DNA of 46,215 bases from Candidatus Muproteobacteria bacterium RBG_16_65_34 (lineage in GTDB: Bacteria > Pseudomonadota > Gammaproteobacteria > Acidiferrobacterales > Sulfurifustaceae): the NCBI GenBank assembly GCA_001785115.1, contig MFSU01000057.1:2930-49144 (forward strand), given 5' to 3'. How positions within the stretch are numbered: the first letter of the stretch is position 1; the number at the start of each line of letters is the position of its first letter. The notes under the pieces were generated by a model, which was not told the origin of the DNA, ran no database searches, and saw only the letters and a program-made list of their open reading frames with translations. The position numbers and the translations under genes were made by a program. Below are positions 32,454 through 40,588 of the stretch, piece by piece.

Positions 32454-32793
32454 GGATCATGTCGAATAGTGTTTCGATTTCGCATCGAGCAGATGGTACT
32501 TCTTGTGTGCGATAGCGCACATAGTGCTTTCGGGACAAGCAGGCTGCAGGAATGATTTGCACCACCACACCCTTAGAAACGCCGGTTGAATGTCCGCGGG
32601 ATAACGGATCAGAATCGCCAGTTCTTGATTTGACCGGCCGTATGCCGTTGACGCAGGCACTCCGGGTGCGCTCAGTCGTGCGCGTTCGAGGAGGAGGATG
32701 AGGCTGCCTCGCCGCTCGCCGCGTTTCTTGGCGCATGGCACGATGCGGCGAGCCGAGCGCAGGGCACGCGGGGGAGGCCCCGCCGGGACACTG
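32454..32793. other. Intergenic region upstream of paralogue 4
   Basis: These 340 bases contain operator D (32506-32521) and nothing else I can recognise. A GGCGGGG-CCT-CCCCGC-type stem near 32770-32786 could end the leftward permease gene. Confidence 0.35.
32506..32521 (-). promoter_or_regulatory. Crp-like operator D
   Basis: TGTGCG-ATAG-CGCACA has perfect 6-bp arms and belongs to the same TGTRCG-N4-CGYACA class as sites A-C. It is 53 bases from the start of Crp-like paralogue 4. No convincing -10 hexamer lies at the class II distance, so it may mediate autoregulation instead. Confidence 0.55.
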
Positions 32794-33888
32794 CTAAGCG
32801 CCGGGGGTTCCAGTTTCCTCGTGCGACCGGGCGATCCAGAGCTGCACCAGCGTAAGCCCGACTGCAAGGACCGGCGGGCCAATGAAGATGCCGATGAAAC
32901 CGAAAGCGAACACGCCGCCGAATACGCCGAGCACAATCAGAAGCAGAGGCAAGTCGCTGCTGCGGCTGATGAGATACGGTTTGACAAAATTGTCGATGCT
33001 GCTGATCGCCAACAAACCCCACAGGGCCATGAAAACCGCCCAGCCTATTTGTCCCTGGGAGACAAGCCACAGGGTGGCCCCGCCCCACACCAGCGGCGGC
33101 CCGATCGGAAGGATGGAGAGAAAGAAAGTCGCCACCGCAAGCAAAAAGGGCGCGGGAACGCCGGCGATGAGAAAGCCGACCAAGGCGAGGACCGCCTGCG
33201 CCAGCGCCGTCCCGAAGATGCCGTGCACGACCCCGGTCACGGTGTTATGGATCGTTTGCAGCAACTCGCGGCCCAGCCCGCCAGCGAGTCTATTCAGCGC
33301 TTTGCGAAGGGCCAGTGCCAGCGCTTCGCCGTCGCGGTAGAAAAAGAAGCTGATGAACATCGCAAGCGCCAGTTGCAGCAAGTCTTGGCCTACGGTCTTG
33401 CCCGCGCCAACCAGAAAGTTGCGCGCGGGCTCCAGCAAACCTTGCGACTGCGCGGCCAGGCTCTCGCTGCTGGAGACCAAGCGTTGCCAATAGTCCGCGA
33501 GCATTTCTCCCACCGTCGGGATCTTTCGTAACCATGCGGGTGGCTGAATGGGGTCTCTTCCCAGCGCTGCTTTGCCCGCCTCGACCATGGCCGTTACGTT
33601 GTCCGCGAGGCTCACGGCCAACAACACGGAGGGACCGATCACCAGCGCGATCAGCAGCAGCGTCATTACCAGCGCCGCGAGCGTGGACCGGCCCCGCAAC
33701 GCTTTTCGCAGGCGCACATACAGCGGCCAGGTTGCAGAGCACACCACGGCAGAAAACAAGATGGCGGGAATGAACGGATAGAGAACCAGGTAACTGCCAA
33801 CGACGACGATGACCACCGCGGCCAGCTGTGCGTATTGGTGCAGGCGGTGTTCCGCGGGTTTGGGTGTCTCGTTCATTGGGCCGGTCAT
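32794..33888 (-). CDS. AI-2E family transporter (PerM-like permease)
   Basis: The 364-residue membrane protein of the AI-2E/YdiK type has paired N-terminal helices (YAQLAAVVIVVVGSYLVLYP, FIPAILFSAVVC), a cytoplasmic or periplasmic helical region (PTVGEMLADYWQRL), and a C-terminal bundle. The bundle includes FISFFFYRDGEALALALRKA, AQAVLALVGFLIAGVPAP, the conserved FFLSILPIGPPLVWGGATLW, NFVKPYLISRSSDLPLLL and GFIGIFIGPPVLAVG. The substrate is unsure; some members are Na+/H+ antiporters. The gene reads leftward, with ATG at 33888 or the internal Met at 33876. Confidence 0.92.
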   Translation of the reverse strand: MTGPMNETPKPAEHRLHQYAQLAAVVIVVVGSYLVLYPFIPAILFSAVVCSATWPLYVRLRKALRGRSTLAALVMTLLLIALVIGPSVLLAVSLADNVTAMVEAGKAALGRDPIQPPAWLRKIPTVGEMLADYWQRLVSSSESLAAQSQGLLEPARNFLVGAGKTVGQDLLQLALAMFISFFFYRDGEALALALRKALNRLAGGLGRELLQTIHNTVTGVVHGIFGTALAQAVLALVGFLIAGVPAPFLLAVATFFLSILPIGPPLVWGGATLWLVSQGQIGWAVFMALWGLLAISSIDNFVKPYLISRSSDLPLLLIVLGVFGGVFAFGFIGIFIGPPVLAVGLTLVQLWIARSHEETGTPGA

Positions 33889-34044
33889 CGCGGGATTATA
33901 GGCAGTAGAAGGGGTGGAGGAAATAGAAGGGAAACAGAGGGGGAATAGAATTCATGCCGCCGCAATAATCCGGCATCGGTGGGTAAGTCCTGCCTTACCT
34001 GATCGGCGCGATAGACGACGAAGCCCGCGGAACCACACGGCAAG

Positions 34045-34419
34045 ATGAGATACGACCCACACAAAACACCCGATGCGAAGGCGTGGCTCGCGTTGGACGA
34101 AGGCGAGCGGATCGAGCTCATTGCCGAGTATCACCGACAGACGGGAGTGGAACTCCCGAACGCGCAACTGCATGCCGCGATTCACACCGTTGTAGAAAAC
34201 CAACTGGCCGAGGGGCTTGAGGTCGCGCAGGAGGCGCTGGCGCGCCTCAGGGCCGAGGGGCTGGACCGGCATGACGCGATCCACGCTATCGGTTCGGTGG
34301 CGGCCGAGCACATGTGGATGCTGTTGCGAGAGAAACCGAAGGCGCCGGATCCGAATGCGCTGTACGCCCAGGCATTACGGTCTTTGACGGCAAGGAGTTG
34401 GATGGAAGGCGGCGGTTAG
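34045..34419 (+). CDS. Conserved hypothetical protein with LHAAIH/HDAIHAIG motifs
   Basis: The 124-residue soluble helical protein begins MRYDPHKTPDAKAWLALDEG. The middle ERIELIAEYHRQTGVELPNA is followed by LHAAIHTVVENQLAEGLEVA and LRAEGLDRHDAIHAIGSVAA, then EHMW. The spaced His residues (LHxxxH, RHDAxH) recall the DUF1841 pattern, but I am not sure it belongs there. No neighbour suggests a role: the permease diverges from it upstream and the ABC exporter converges downstream. Confidence 0.75.
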   Translation: MRYDPHKTPDAKAWLALDEGERIELIAEYHRQTGVELPNAQLHAAIHTVVENQLAEGLEVAQEALARLRAEGLDRHDAIHAIGSVAAEHMWMLLREKPKAPDPNALYAQALRSLTARSWMEGGG

Positions 34420-34443
34420 TCGAGTGCCGCGCCGAACGTAACA

Positions 34444-36264
34444 TTACCCCGCCGTTAACCCATTCCCCACCGCCATCTTCGGTTGTTCCTGTTCCTCCTG
34501 GAGTTGCAGCGCCCAGAGATGGGCGTAGATGCCGTTGCGGGCGAGGAGTTCGGCGTGGGTGCCGCGTTCGACGATGCGGCCGTGCTCCATGACGAGGATC
34601 TGCTCGGCGTCGAGGATGGTGGAAAGCCGGTGCGCGATGACGAGGGTGGTGTGGTTGGCGGCGAGGTCCTTCAGCTCCGCCTGAATCGCCTTCTCGGTTT
34701 TGGAGTCGAGGGCCGAGGTGGCCTCGTCGAAGACGAGAATCGGCGGGTTCTTCAGGAGCGTGCGGGCGATGGCGACACGCTGCTTTTCGCCCCCGGAGAG
34801 CTTCAGGCCCCGCTCGCCCACGAGGGTGTCGTACTTATCCGGAAGCGATTCCACGAACTGATGAATATGCGCGGCCTTGGCCGCCTGAATCACTTCGGCG
34901 TGCACGGCGTCGGGGTGGCCGTAGGCGATGTTGTAGTAGATCGTGTCGTTGAAGAGCACCGTGTCCTGCGGCACGATGCCGATGGCGCGCCGCAGGCTCT
35001 TTTGGGTCACGTCGCGGATGTCGCGGCCGTCAATCAGGATGCGCCCGCCGGTCACGTCGTAAAACCGGAACAGCAGGCGCGAGAGCGTGGATTTGCCCGC
35101 GCCGCTCGCGCCCACCACCGCGACCTTGTGTCCCGCGGGGATATCGAAGCTCACCTCGTGCAGGATCGGGCGCCGGCTGTCGTAGCTGAAGGCGACGTGC
35201 TCAAAGCGGATATGGCCGCGGGTCACCAGCAGGTCCGGCGCGCCGGGCTTGTCGCGCACCTCCTCGTGCTGCTCGAGCAGCCCGAACATGCGCTCCATGT
35301 CGGCGAGCGAATGGCGGATCTCGCGGTAGACGAAGCCGAGGAAATGCAGCGGCATGTAGAGCTGGAGCAGGAAGGCGTTCACGAGCACGAGATCGCCCAA
35401 AGTCATCGTTCGCTGCTGCACATGCCAACCCGCGAGCAGCATCAGGAGCGTCACCCCGACGGCGATGATAAAACCCTGGCCGGCGTTGAGCACCGAGAGC
35501 GAGGTCTGATTGCGGACCGCGGCCTTTTCCCAGTGTTGCAGCGTGTCGTCGTAGCGCCGCGCCTCGTAGGATTCGTTGCCGAAGTATTTCACCGTCTCGT
35601 AGTTCAGGAGGCTGTCGATCGCGCGCGTGTTGGCCTTCGAGTCCATCTCGTTCATGCTGCGCCGGAAGATCATGCGCCATTCGGTGATGAGGAGCGTGTA
35701 GATCACGTACACCACGAGTGTCGCGAGCGTGATGACGGCGAACCAGGGATCGTACTTTACGAAAAGGATCGCGGCGACGAAGGCGATCTCGATCAGGGTC
35801 GGCAGGATGTTGAACAGCATGAAGTTGAGGAGAAACCGGATGCCCGCCGTGCCGCGCTCGATGTCGCGCGACACCCCGCCCATTTGGCGCTCGAGGTGAA
35901 AATGCAGCGAAAGTCTGTGCAGGTGCTCGAAGACCTGGAGCGCGACGCGCCGGATCGAGCGTTGCGTGACCTTGGCGAACACCGCATCGCGCAGCTCGCC
36001 GAAGAGCGAGTTCCCGAGGCGCAGCAGACCGTAGGCGACGAACAGGAATATCGGCAGCGCGAGCATCGCCTGCGGCGTGTCGAAGGCGTCGACGATCTCC
36101 TTGAGGACGAGCGGAACCGCGACGTTCGAGACCTTCGCCGCCGCGAGAAAGACGAGCGCCAGGATCACCCGCCCGCGGAACTCCCACAGGTAGGGCAGCA
36201 GGCTCTTGATGGTTTGCCAGTCGCTGCGGCGCGGAGGCGGCTGGCCGTAGTGTGTGAGGCGCAC
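34444..36264 (-). CDS. ATM1-type ABC exporter (fused permease-ATPase)
   Basis: The 606-residue half-transporter has an N-terminal membrane domain with six helices (VILALVFLAAAKVSNVAVPL; LATLVVYVIYTLLI) and the ATM1/HMT1 signature stretch NYETVKYFGNESYEARRYDD. The C-terminal ATPase has Walker A VGASGAGKST, Q-loop IVPQDTVLFND, ABC signature LSGGEKQRVAIARTLL, Walker B ILVFDEATSALD and H-loop IAHRL. Bacterial ATM1 proteins export glutathione-related compounds and give metal tolerance; the exact cargo is unknown. It stands alone and is read leftward, with ATG 36264. Confidence 0.94.
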   Translation of the reverse strand: MRLTHYGQPPPRRSDWQTIKSLLPYLWEFRGRVILALVFLAAAKVSNVAVPLVLKEIVDAFDTPQAMLALPIFLFVAYGLLRLGNSLFGELRDAVFAKVTQRSIRRVALQVFEHLHRLSLHFHLERQMGGVSRDIERGTAGIRFLLNFMLFNILPTLIEIAFVAAILFVKYDPWFAVITLATLVVYVIYTLLITEWRMIFRRSMNEMDSKANTRAIDSLLNYETVKYFGNESYEARRYDDTLQHWEKAAVRNQTSLSVLNAGQGFIIAVGVTLLMLLAGWHVQQRTMTLGDLVLVNAFLLQLYMPLHFLGFVYREIRHSLADMERMFGLLEQHEEVRDKPGAPDLLVTRGHIRFEHVAFSYDSRRPILHEVSFDIPAGHKVAVVGASGAGKSTLSRLLFRFYDVTGGRILIDGRDIRDVTQKSLRRAIGIVPQDTVLFNDTIYYNIAYGHPDAVHAEVIQAAKAAHIHQFVESLPDKYDTLVGERGLKLSGGEKQRVAIARTLLKNPPILVFDEATSALDSKTEKAIQAELKDLAANHTTLVIAHRLSTILDAEQILVMEHGRIVERGTHAELLARNGIYAHLWALQLQEEQEQPKMAVGNGLTAG

Positions 36265-36322
36265 GGTTACGAGCCTTACTGAGCAGGACGGTTAGTAGTG
36301 TGCACGGTAGTAGCCGTTGGAT

Positions 36323-36408
36323 CCCTTCTCCCTCCGGGAGAAGGGCAGGATGAGGGGAGTGTTACGGCTATTATCCCTTCACCCCAACCCTCTCCCGGAG
36401 GGAGAGGG
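36323..36408. repeat. Pair of CCCTCTCCCGGAGGGAGAGGG-type palindromes
   Basis: Perfect or near-perfect palindromes lie at 36323-36345 (CCCTTCTCCCTCCGGGAGAA) and 36388-36408 (CCCTCTCCCGGAGGGAGAGG). They are separated by GGATGAGGGGAG and CTTCACCCCAACC, which are themselves inversely related. This is a widespread proteobacterial intergenic repeat type. Confidence 0.75.
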
Positions 36409-37136
36409 GAAAAAACAAAGTGCACTATCTGCCAGTCGGATCATTGATCTGTCGGACGACACTATAACCGATAGGGATGTCATTTAGAATCTCTCTAGCC
36501 GGATGCCGACAACTTCCCTCCGGGCTTCGGGACTCGCTACATCCCCGCGGCGCGCCCGTGGGCGCGCTGAAGTCCACCCGATCTTGCCAGAGGCCGGAGC
36601 GTCAGCCCCGCACCGCTGCCTTGTGCCCTCGCTGCGCCGCGCTCAGGCCTGTGGCCCCCCATGGGCCAGGCGGCGCAGGGTCGCGGTTCCTTACTTAGCA
36701 GGTCACTGCAAAAACGATTTGTCACACCGGCGAAAGCCGGTGTCCCGGAGTTAAACGCAATGTTTTCATTTACTTCCTGGATTCCGGCCTTCGCCGGAAT
36801 GACGGATTTTGGTGGTTTCGTGAGTTTTTCAGCAACCTGCCATAGAAATCGAGCGAGCAGCGTAACCGCCGGGTCGTGCCCCGGTGCGAGGACGCACGCG
36901 CGACCGACTCAAGCCATCCCGGGATCCTCCACCGACGCTCCGGCATCTGCGCGCAAGGGCGCCTCATGAACGTCGGTTTGTCATCGGATACCGGATCGTC
37001 GACCGGCGGCGTCCATCCTGTACGGGCTGGTTTTCCGCACCACGATCGTTCAGGCACGCGCGACCATTCCCCGCCGCGGTGCGGGCGCCGCAGGCGCAGT
37101 GTGTGCACTCCATTGCTTTCATTGAAAATTTCTCTC
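36409..37136. other. Long gene-free region upstream of narK
   Basis: No convincing gene is seen. Reading frames here are short, Arg/Pro-rich and unrelated to families I know. The region contains REP-like hairpins at 36724-36800 and leads into the sigma-54 promoter at 37137. NtrC-type enhancer sites might be expected here; I did not find a clear GCAC-N5/6-GTGC pair. Confidence 0.4.
36724..36800. repeat. REP-like double hairpin (ATTCCGGC-CTTC-GCCGGAAT)
   Basis: Two related hairpins are ACACCGGC-GAAA-GCCGGTGT (36724-36743) and ATTCCGGC-CTTC-GCCGGAAT (36781-36800), with ACTTCCTGG before the second and GACGG after. This matches a common proteobacterial REP type with inverted twin stems. Confidence 0.8.
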
Positions 37137-37151
37137 TGGCACGGCGATTGC
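37137..37151 (+). promoter_or_regulatory. Sigma-54 (-24/-12) promoter of the nitrate cluster
   Basis: TGGCACG-GCGA-TTGC followed by T is a full match to the RpoN consensus. The predicted start near 37163 gives a leader of about 70 bases to narK. It implies NtrC-type nitrogen control of the nitrate assimilation genes. Confidence 0.8.
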
Positions 37152-37158
37152 TCTTGTG

Positions 37159-37189
37159 CGGACGATGCCGGCGCGCTGCGGTGCGTCCG
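37159..37189 (+). promoter_or_regulatory. Leader hairpin before narK
   Basis: CGGACG (37159-37164) pairs with CGTCCG (37184-37189), with an inner CCG/CGG. It lies at the start of the predicted sigma-54 transcript. It could be an antitermination hairpin as in NasR/NasT-controlled leaders, but the typical hexaloop is not evident. Confidence 0.3.
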
Positions 37190-37233
37190 GTTTCGTTCCT
37201 CACAGGGACAAGCGGATTGCGGGAGAGACCGAT

Positions 37234-38508
37234 ATGGACTGGCGGGAATTCAGGCAGGCGGGACACTGGCCGACGCTGTTGTCGGCGTTTCTGTATTTCG
37301 ATGTGAGCTTCATGGTCTGGGTCGTGTTCGGGCCGTTGTCGCTCTATCTGAGCCAGGACCTGGGACTGACGATCGAAGAGAAATTCAGCGTCGTCGCCGT
37401 CCCGATCCTCGCCGGGGCGATTCTGCGCGTGCCGCTCGGCGTGCTCGCCGATTATCTGGGGCCGAAGCGCACCGGCAGTTTCGCACAGCTCGCCGTGATC
37501 GCGGGCATGGCCTGGGCGTGGCTGTTCGGGTTGCATTCGAAGCTCGAAGTCGAGTTGCTCGGCGTGGTGCTCGGGCTCGCCGGCGCGAGTTTCGCGGTGG
37601 CGCTGCCGCAGGCCTCGCGCTGGTATCCGCCGCGGTACCAGGGTGTCGTCATGGGCATCGCCGGCGCCGGCAACATGGGCGTGGTGCTGGATGCGATGTT
37701 CGTGCCGTGGATGGCGGAACACTGGGGCTGGCAGGCGGTGTTCGGCGCGCTGCTGATCCCGCTCGTGATTGTGCTCGCGATCTATCTCGCCCTGGCTAAG
37801 GACGCGCCGGAACAGCGCGCCAAAGTGTCGCTCGCGCGCTACGCCACGGTGCTCGGCGACCGCGATACCTGGTGGTTCATGTTCTTCTACTCCATCACCT
37901 TCGGCGGCTTCGTCGGGCTCGGCAACGCGCTGCCGCTCTATTTCACCGACTGGTACCACACCTCCGGCATCGCCGCGGGCATGATGGCGGCGCTGGTGGT
38001 GCTCGCGGGTTCGATGGCGCGGCCGCTGGGCGGAATACTGGCCGACCGTTTCGGTGGCATCCGCACGCTGCAGGTGCTGTTCGTGATCGTGGCCGGCGCG
38101 TATCTCACGGTCGCGTTCCTGCCGCAGGGCCCGGCGCCGGCGGCGGCCGCCACGGCAAAGGTCGCCGGCTGGGCGCTGGACGAGCTGCCCGGCAGCGCGT
38201 GGCTCGCTGTGGCCGTGTTCTTCCTCGGCGCCACCGCGCTCGGCATGGGCAACGGTTCGGTGTTCCAGCTCGTGCCGCTGCGCTTTCGCAACGAGATCGG
38301 CGTCATGACCGGGCTCGTCGGCGCCGCCGGCGGCATCGGCGGGTTTGTTCTCGCCAAGGCGCTCGGCATCTCCAAGGGTATGACGGGCGGATTCTTTGCG
38401 GGCTTTTCGCTGTTCGCGGGGCTCGCGGCGATCGGCCTGGTCGGGTTGATCGCGGTGAAGACACGCTGGCGCACGACCTGGGGCGCGGTGTCCGGCGCGC
38501 AGGTGTAA
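37234..38508 (+). CDS. NarK/NasA-type nitrate/nitrite MFS transporter
   Basis: The 424-residue protein has 12 predicted membrane helices. Nitrate-porter signatures are present: VFGPLSLYLSQDLGLTIEEK, RVPLGVLADYLGPKRTGSFA, GLAGASFAVALPQASRWYPP, GIAGAGNMGVVLDAMFVPWM, FFYSITFGGFVGLGNALPLY and LRFRNEIGVMTGLVGAAGGI, matching the G-rich NNP motif region. It imports nitrate for assimilation (nirB and nasA follow). ATG 37234 follows GGGAGAG; an upstream GTG at 37156 would begin inside the sigma-54 promoter transcript start and is rejected. First gene after the RpoN promoter. Confidence 0.93.
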   Translation: MDWREFRQAGHWPTLLSAFLYFDVSFMVWVVFGPLSLYLSQDLGLTIEEKFSVVAVPILAGAILRVPLGVLADYLGPKRTGSFAQLAVIAGMAWAWLFGLHSKLEVELLGVVLGLAGASFAVALPQASRWYPPRYQGVVMGIAGAGNMGVVLDAMFVPWMAEHWGWQAVFGALLIPLVIVLAIYLALAKDAPEQRAKVSLARYATVLGDRDTWWFMFFYSITFGGFVGLGNALPLYFTDWYHTSGIAAGMMAALVVLAGSMARPLGGILADRFGGIRTLQVLFVIVAGAYLTVAFLPQGPAPAAAATAKVAGWALDELPGSAWLAVAVFFLGATALGMGNGSVFQLVPLRFRNEIGVMTGLVGAAGGIGGFVLAKALGISKGMTGGFFAGFSLFAGLAAIGLVGLIAVKTRWRTTWGAVSGAQV

Positions 38509-38557
38509 CGTGCGCTTGTCTGGGTCCGGTCGCGTCGTTAGTCCTAAAAACGGCGTT

Positions 38558-38691
38558 TAACCGCAGATAAACGCAGATGAACGCAAATGAATCATGCCAA
38601 TGATGCACCGAAGCCATTCACCCTTTCGGTGGGCCGGCGAACACAGGCGGCGCTTTGTATATCCGCGTTTATCTGCGTTCATCTGCGGTTA
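38558..38691. repeat. Inverted repeat of the AACCGCAGATAAACGCAGAT family
   Basis: The left arm (38558-38590) starts TAACCGCAGATAAACGCAGA and the right arm (38664-38691) ends ATCTGCGTTCATCTGCGGTT. They are inverse with small differences. The element separates narK from the kinase/phosphatase gene and may carry or replace regulatory sequence for the latter. Confidence 0.8.
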
Positions 38692-38721
38692 CTGCTTTTT
38701 CTAGGTCAATCTCTGCGTGGA

Positions 38722-40410
38722 ATGAGCGCCGAAACTCTGCAAGTCGGCGTCGCGTTCGCCAGTGAGCGCGGCAAACGCGAGCGTAACGACGACTTCGCCG
38801 CCGTGCGCGAAAGCGAGGGGGGCGCGCGCACCGTCGTCGCCGCGATCGCCGATGGCGTGAGCGGCGCCGGCGGCCGCTACGCCGCCGAGACCGTGGTGCG
38901 CGGTTTCTGCGACGGCCTGTTGAGCGAGCCGGCCACGCTCGGTATCGACCGCGCCGGGGTGCGCGTGCTGACGGCGCTCAATCGCTGGGTCCACGCACAG
39001 GGCCGGCAGGACGAGCGGCTTCGGGGCATGGCCACCACGTTCAGCGCGCTGGTGCTGCGCGGGCGCCGCGCGCATCTGCTGCACGTCGGCGATACCCGCA
39101 TCTACCGCCTGCGCGCGGGCGAGTTGCAGTGCCTCACGCGCGACCATACCCACAACCACCCCGACATGCGGCACGTGCTCTACCGCGCGGTCGGGCTCGA
39201 AGACACGATCCGCGCCGATTATGCCGCCCACGACCTCAAAGCCCATGATCGCTTCCTGCTGTGTTGCGACGGCGTGCACGCGGCGCTGCCGGATGTGCGG
39301 CTGAAACAGTGGCTGGCCGAACGCGCCGCCCCGGAAGAGGCGGCGCGGCGCATCGCCGATGCCGCGCTCGCGGCCGGCAGCCGCGACAACGTGACCGCGC
39401 TGGTGCTCGACGTGCTGGCGGTGCCCGCGGCCGAGCGGCTCGATCTGGAGGCGGCGGTGGCGGAGCTGCCGATCCTCGACCTGCCGAAGGTCGGTGAGGT
39501 CGTCGACGGCTTCCGGTTGCACGAGGTCGTCTCGGACGGCCGCTACAGCCGCCTGTTCCGCGCCGAGGATACGCAGGCCGGGCGCGAGGTGATCCTGAAA
39601 TTCCCTCATCCGCGCGTGGCGGCGGAAAGCGCCTACCGGCGCGCGTTTGTGCGCGAGGCGTGGGTGGCCTCGCAGGTGCGCAGCCCCTTCGTCGGCGAGA
39701 TCGTCGAGCTCGCGCCGGGGCGCCAGAGCCGGCTCTATTCGGTCATGCCGTATTACGCGGGCCAGACGCTGGAGGCGCGCCTCAAGCGCCCGCCGCCCGT
39801 GTCGCTCGAAGAGGGCGTGCGCATCGGCATCGGTCTCGGCAAGGCGGTGTATGCGCTCAATCGCCGGCACATCGTTCATCGCGACATCAAGCCGGACAAC
39901 GTCATCCTCGGCGCGGGCGGCGCGCTGCGGCTGGTGGATCTCGGCGTGGCGCGCCTGCCGGGACTGGAGGAGTCGGTGGGCGAGGATATCCCCGGCACGC
40001 CCAGTTACATGGCACCGGAATTGTTCGCCGGGCAGGCGGGCGATGAGCGTTCCGATGTGTATGCGCTCGGCGTGACGCTCTATCGCCTGTTCTCGGGCGG
40101 TGCGTACCCGTACGGCGAGGTCGAGGCGTTTTCCACGCCGCGCTTCACCCGGCGCACATCGCTCACGCGCCACCGGCCGGACCTGCCGGCATGGCTCGAC
40201 GGCGTGCTCGCGCGCGCGACGGCCGTCGATGCCGACGCGCGCTATGGCGATGCCATGGAGCTGGCGCTGGAGCTCGAACACAACCTCGCCCACGGCCCGC
40301 GCGTGGTGGCGGCGCGTACTTCCCTTTACGACTACAATCCGCTGCGTTTCTGGCAGGTCGTTTCGGCGCTGTTGCTCATCGTGCTGCTGATCCTGCTGTT
40401 CATGCGCTGA
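38722..40410 (+). CDS. Bifunctional PP2C-type phosphatase/Ser-Thr protein kinase, membrane-anchored
   Basis: The 562-residue fusion has a PP2C domain at residues about 5-230: KRERNDDFAAVRE, VAAIADGVSGAGGRYAAE, HLLHVGDTRIYRLRAGEL, LLCCDGVHAAL, SRDNVTALVLDV. The kinase domain at about 260-520 has EVILKFPHP (ATP Lys), catalytic loop IVHRDIKPDNVIL, metal motif DLG in place of DFG, and GTPSYMAPELFAG. One C-terminal membrane helix (VVSALLLIVLLILLFM) ends the chain. Such fusions regularly accompany nirB/nasA in proteobacteria and probably tune nitrate assimilation, but targets are unknown. ATG 38722 is chosen over an upstream start at 38587 that would translate repeat DNA. Confidence 0.93.
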   Translation: MSAETLQVGVAFASERGKRERNDDFAAVRESEGGARTVVAAIADGVSGAGGRYAAETVVRGFCDGLLSEPATLGIDRAGVRVLTALNRWVHAQGRQDERLRGMATTFSALVLRGRRAHLLHVGDTRIYRLRAGELQCLTRDHTHNHPDMRHVLYRAVGLEDTIRADYAAHDLKAHDRFLLCCDGVHAALPDVRLKQWLAERAAPEEAARRIADAALAAGSRDNVTALVLDVLAVPAAERLDLEAAVAELPILDLPKVGEVVDGFRLHEVVSDGRYSRLFRAEDTQAGREVILKFPHPRVAAESAYRRAFVREAWVASQVRSPFVGEIVELAPGRQSRLYSVMPYYAGQTLEARLKRPPPVSLEEGVRIGIGLGKAVYALNRRHIVHRDIKPDNVILGAGGALRLVDLGVARLPGLEESVGEDIPGTPSYMAPELFAGQAGDERSDVYALGVTLYRLFSGGAYPYGEVEAFSTPRFTRRTSLTRHRPDLPAWLDGVLARATAVDADARYGDAMELALELEHNLAHGPRVVAARTSLYDYNPLRFWQVVSALLLIVLLILLFMR

Positions 40411-40588
40411 ACCGGCACTCGCCCGCGCGTTGTGCATCGCCCGCGCCGCGCGCACCGTCATGGCGCAACCCGCAGCGTACGCTCCCGGCTGTTCTGCGCT
40501 TTTGCCTTGTTTTTCAGGGTTTGCGCGTGTGGCACAGCGTTTGCTCTAAGCAAAGCGAGGCCCATCCACACGTCATGGAGAGACAAGC

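Noticed and set aside
34483-36282. Open frame of 599 codons opposite the ABC exporter
   Set aside because: The minus-strand frame has all ABC motifs; this one is its shadow.
36477-36969. Short Arg/Pro-rich open frames between the ABC exporter and narK
   Set aside because: They cross REP-like hairpins, have no ribosome sites and resemble no family; the region is treated as noncoding.
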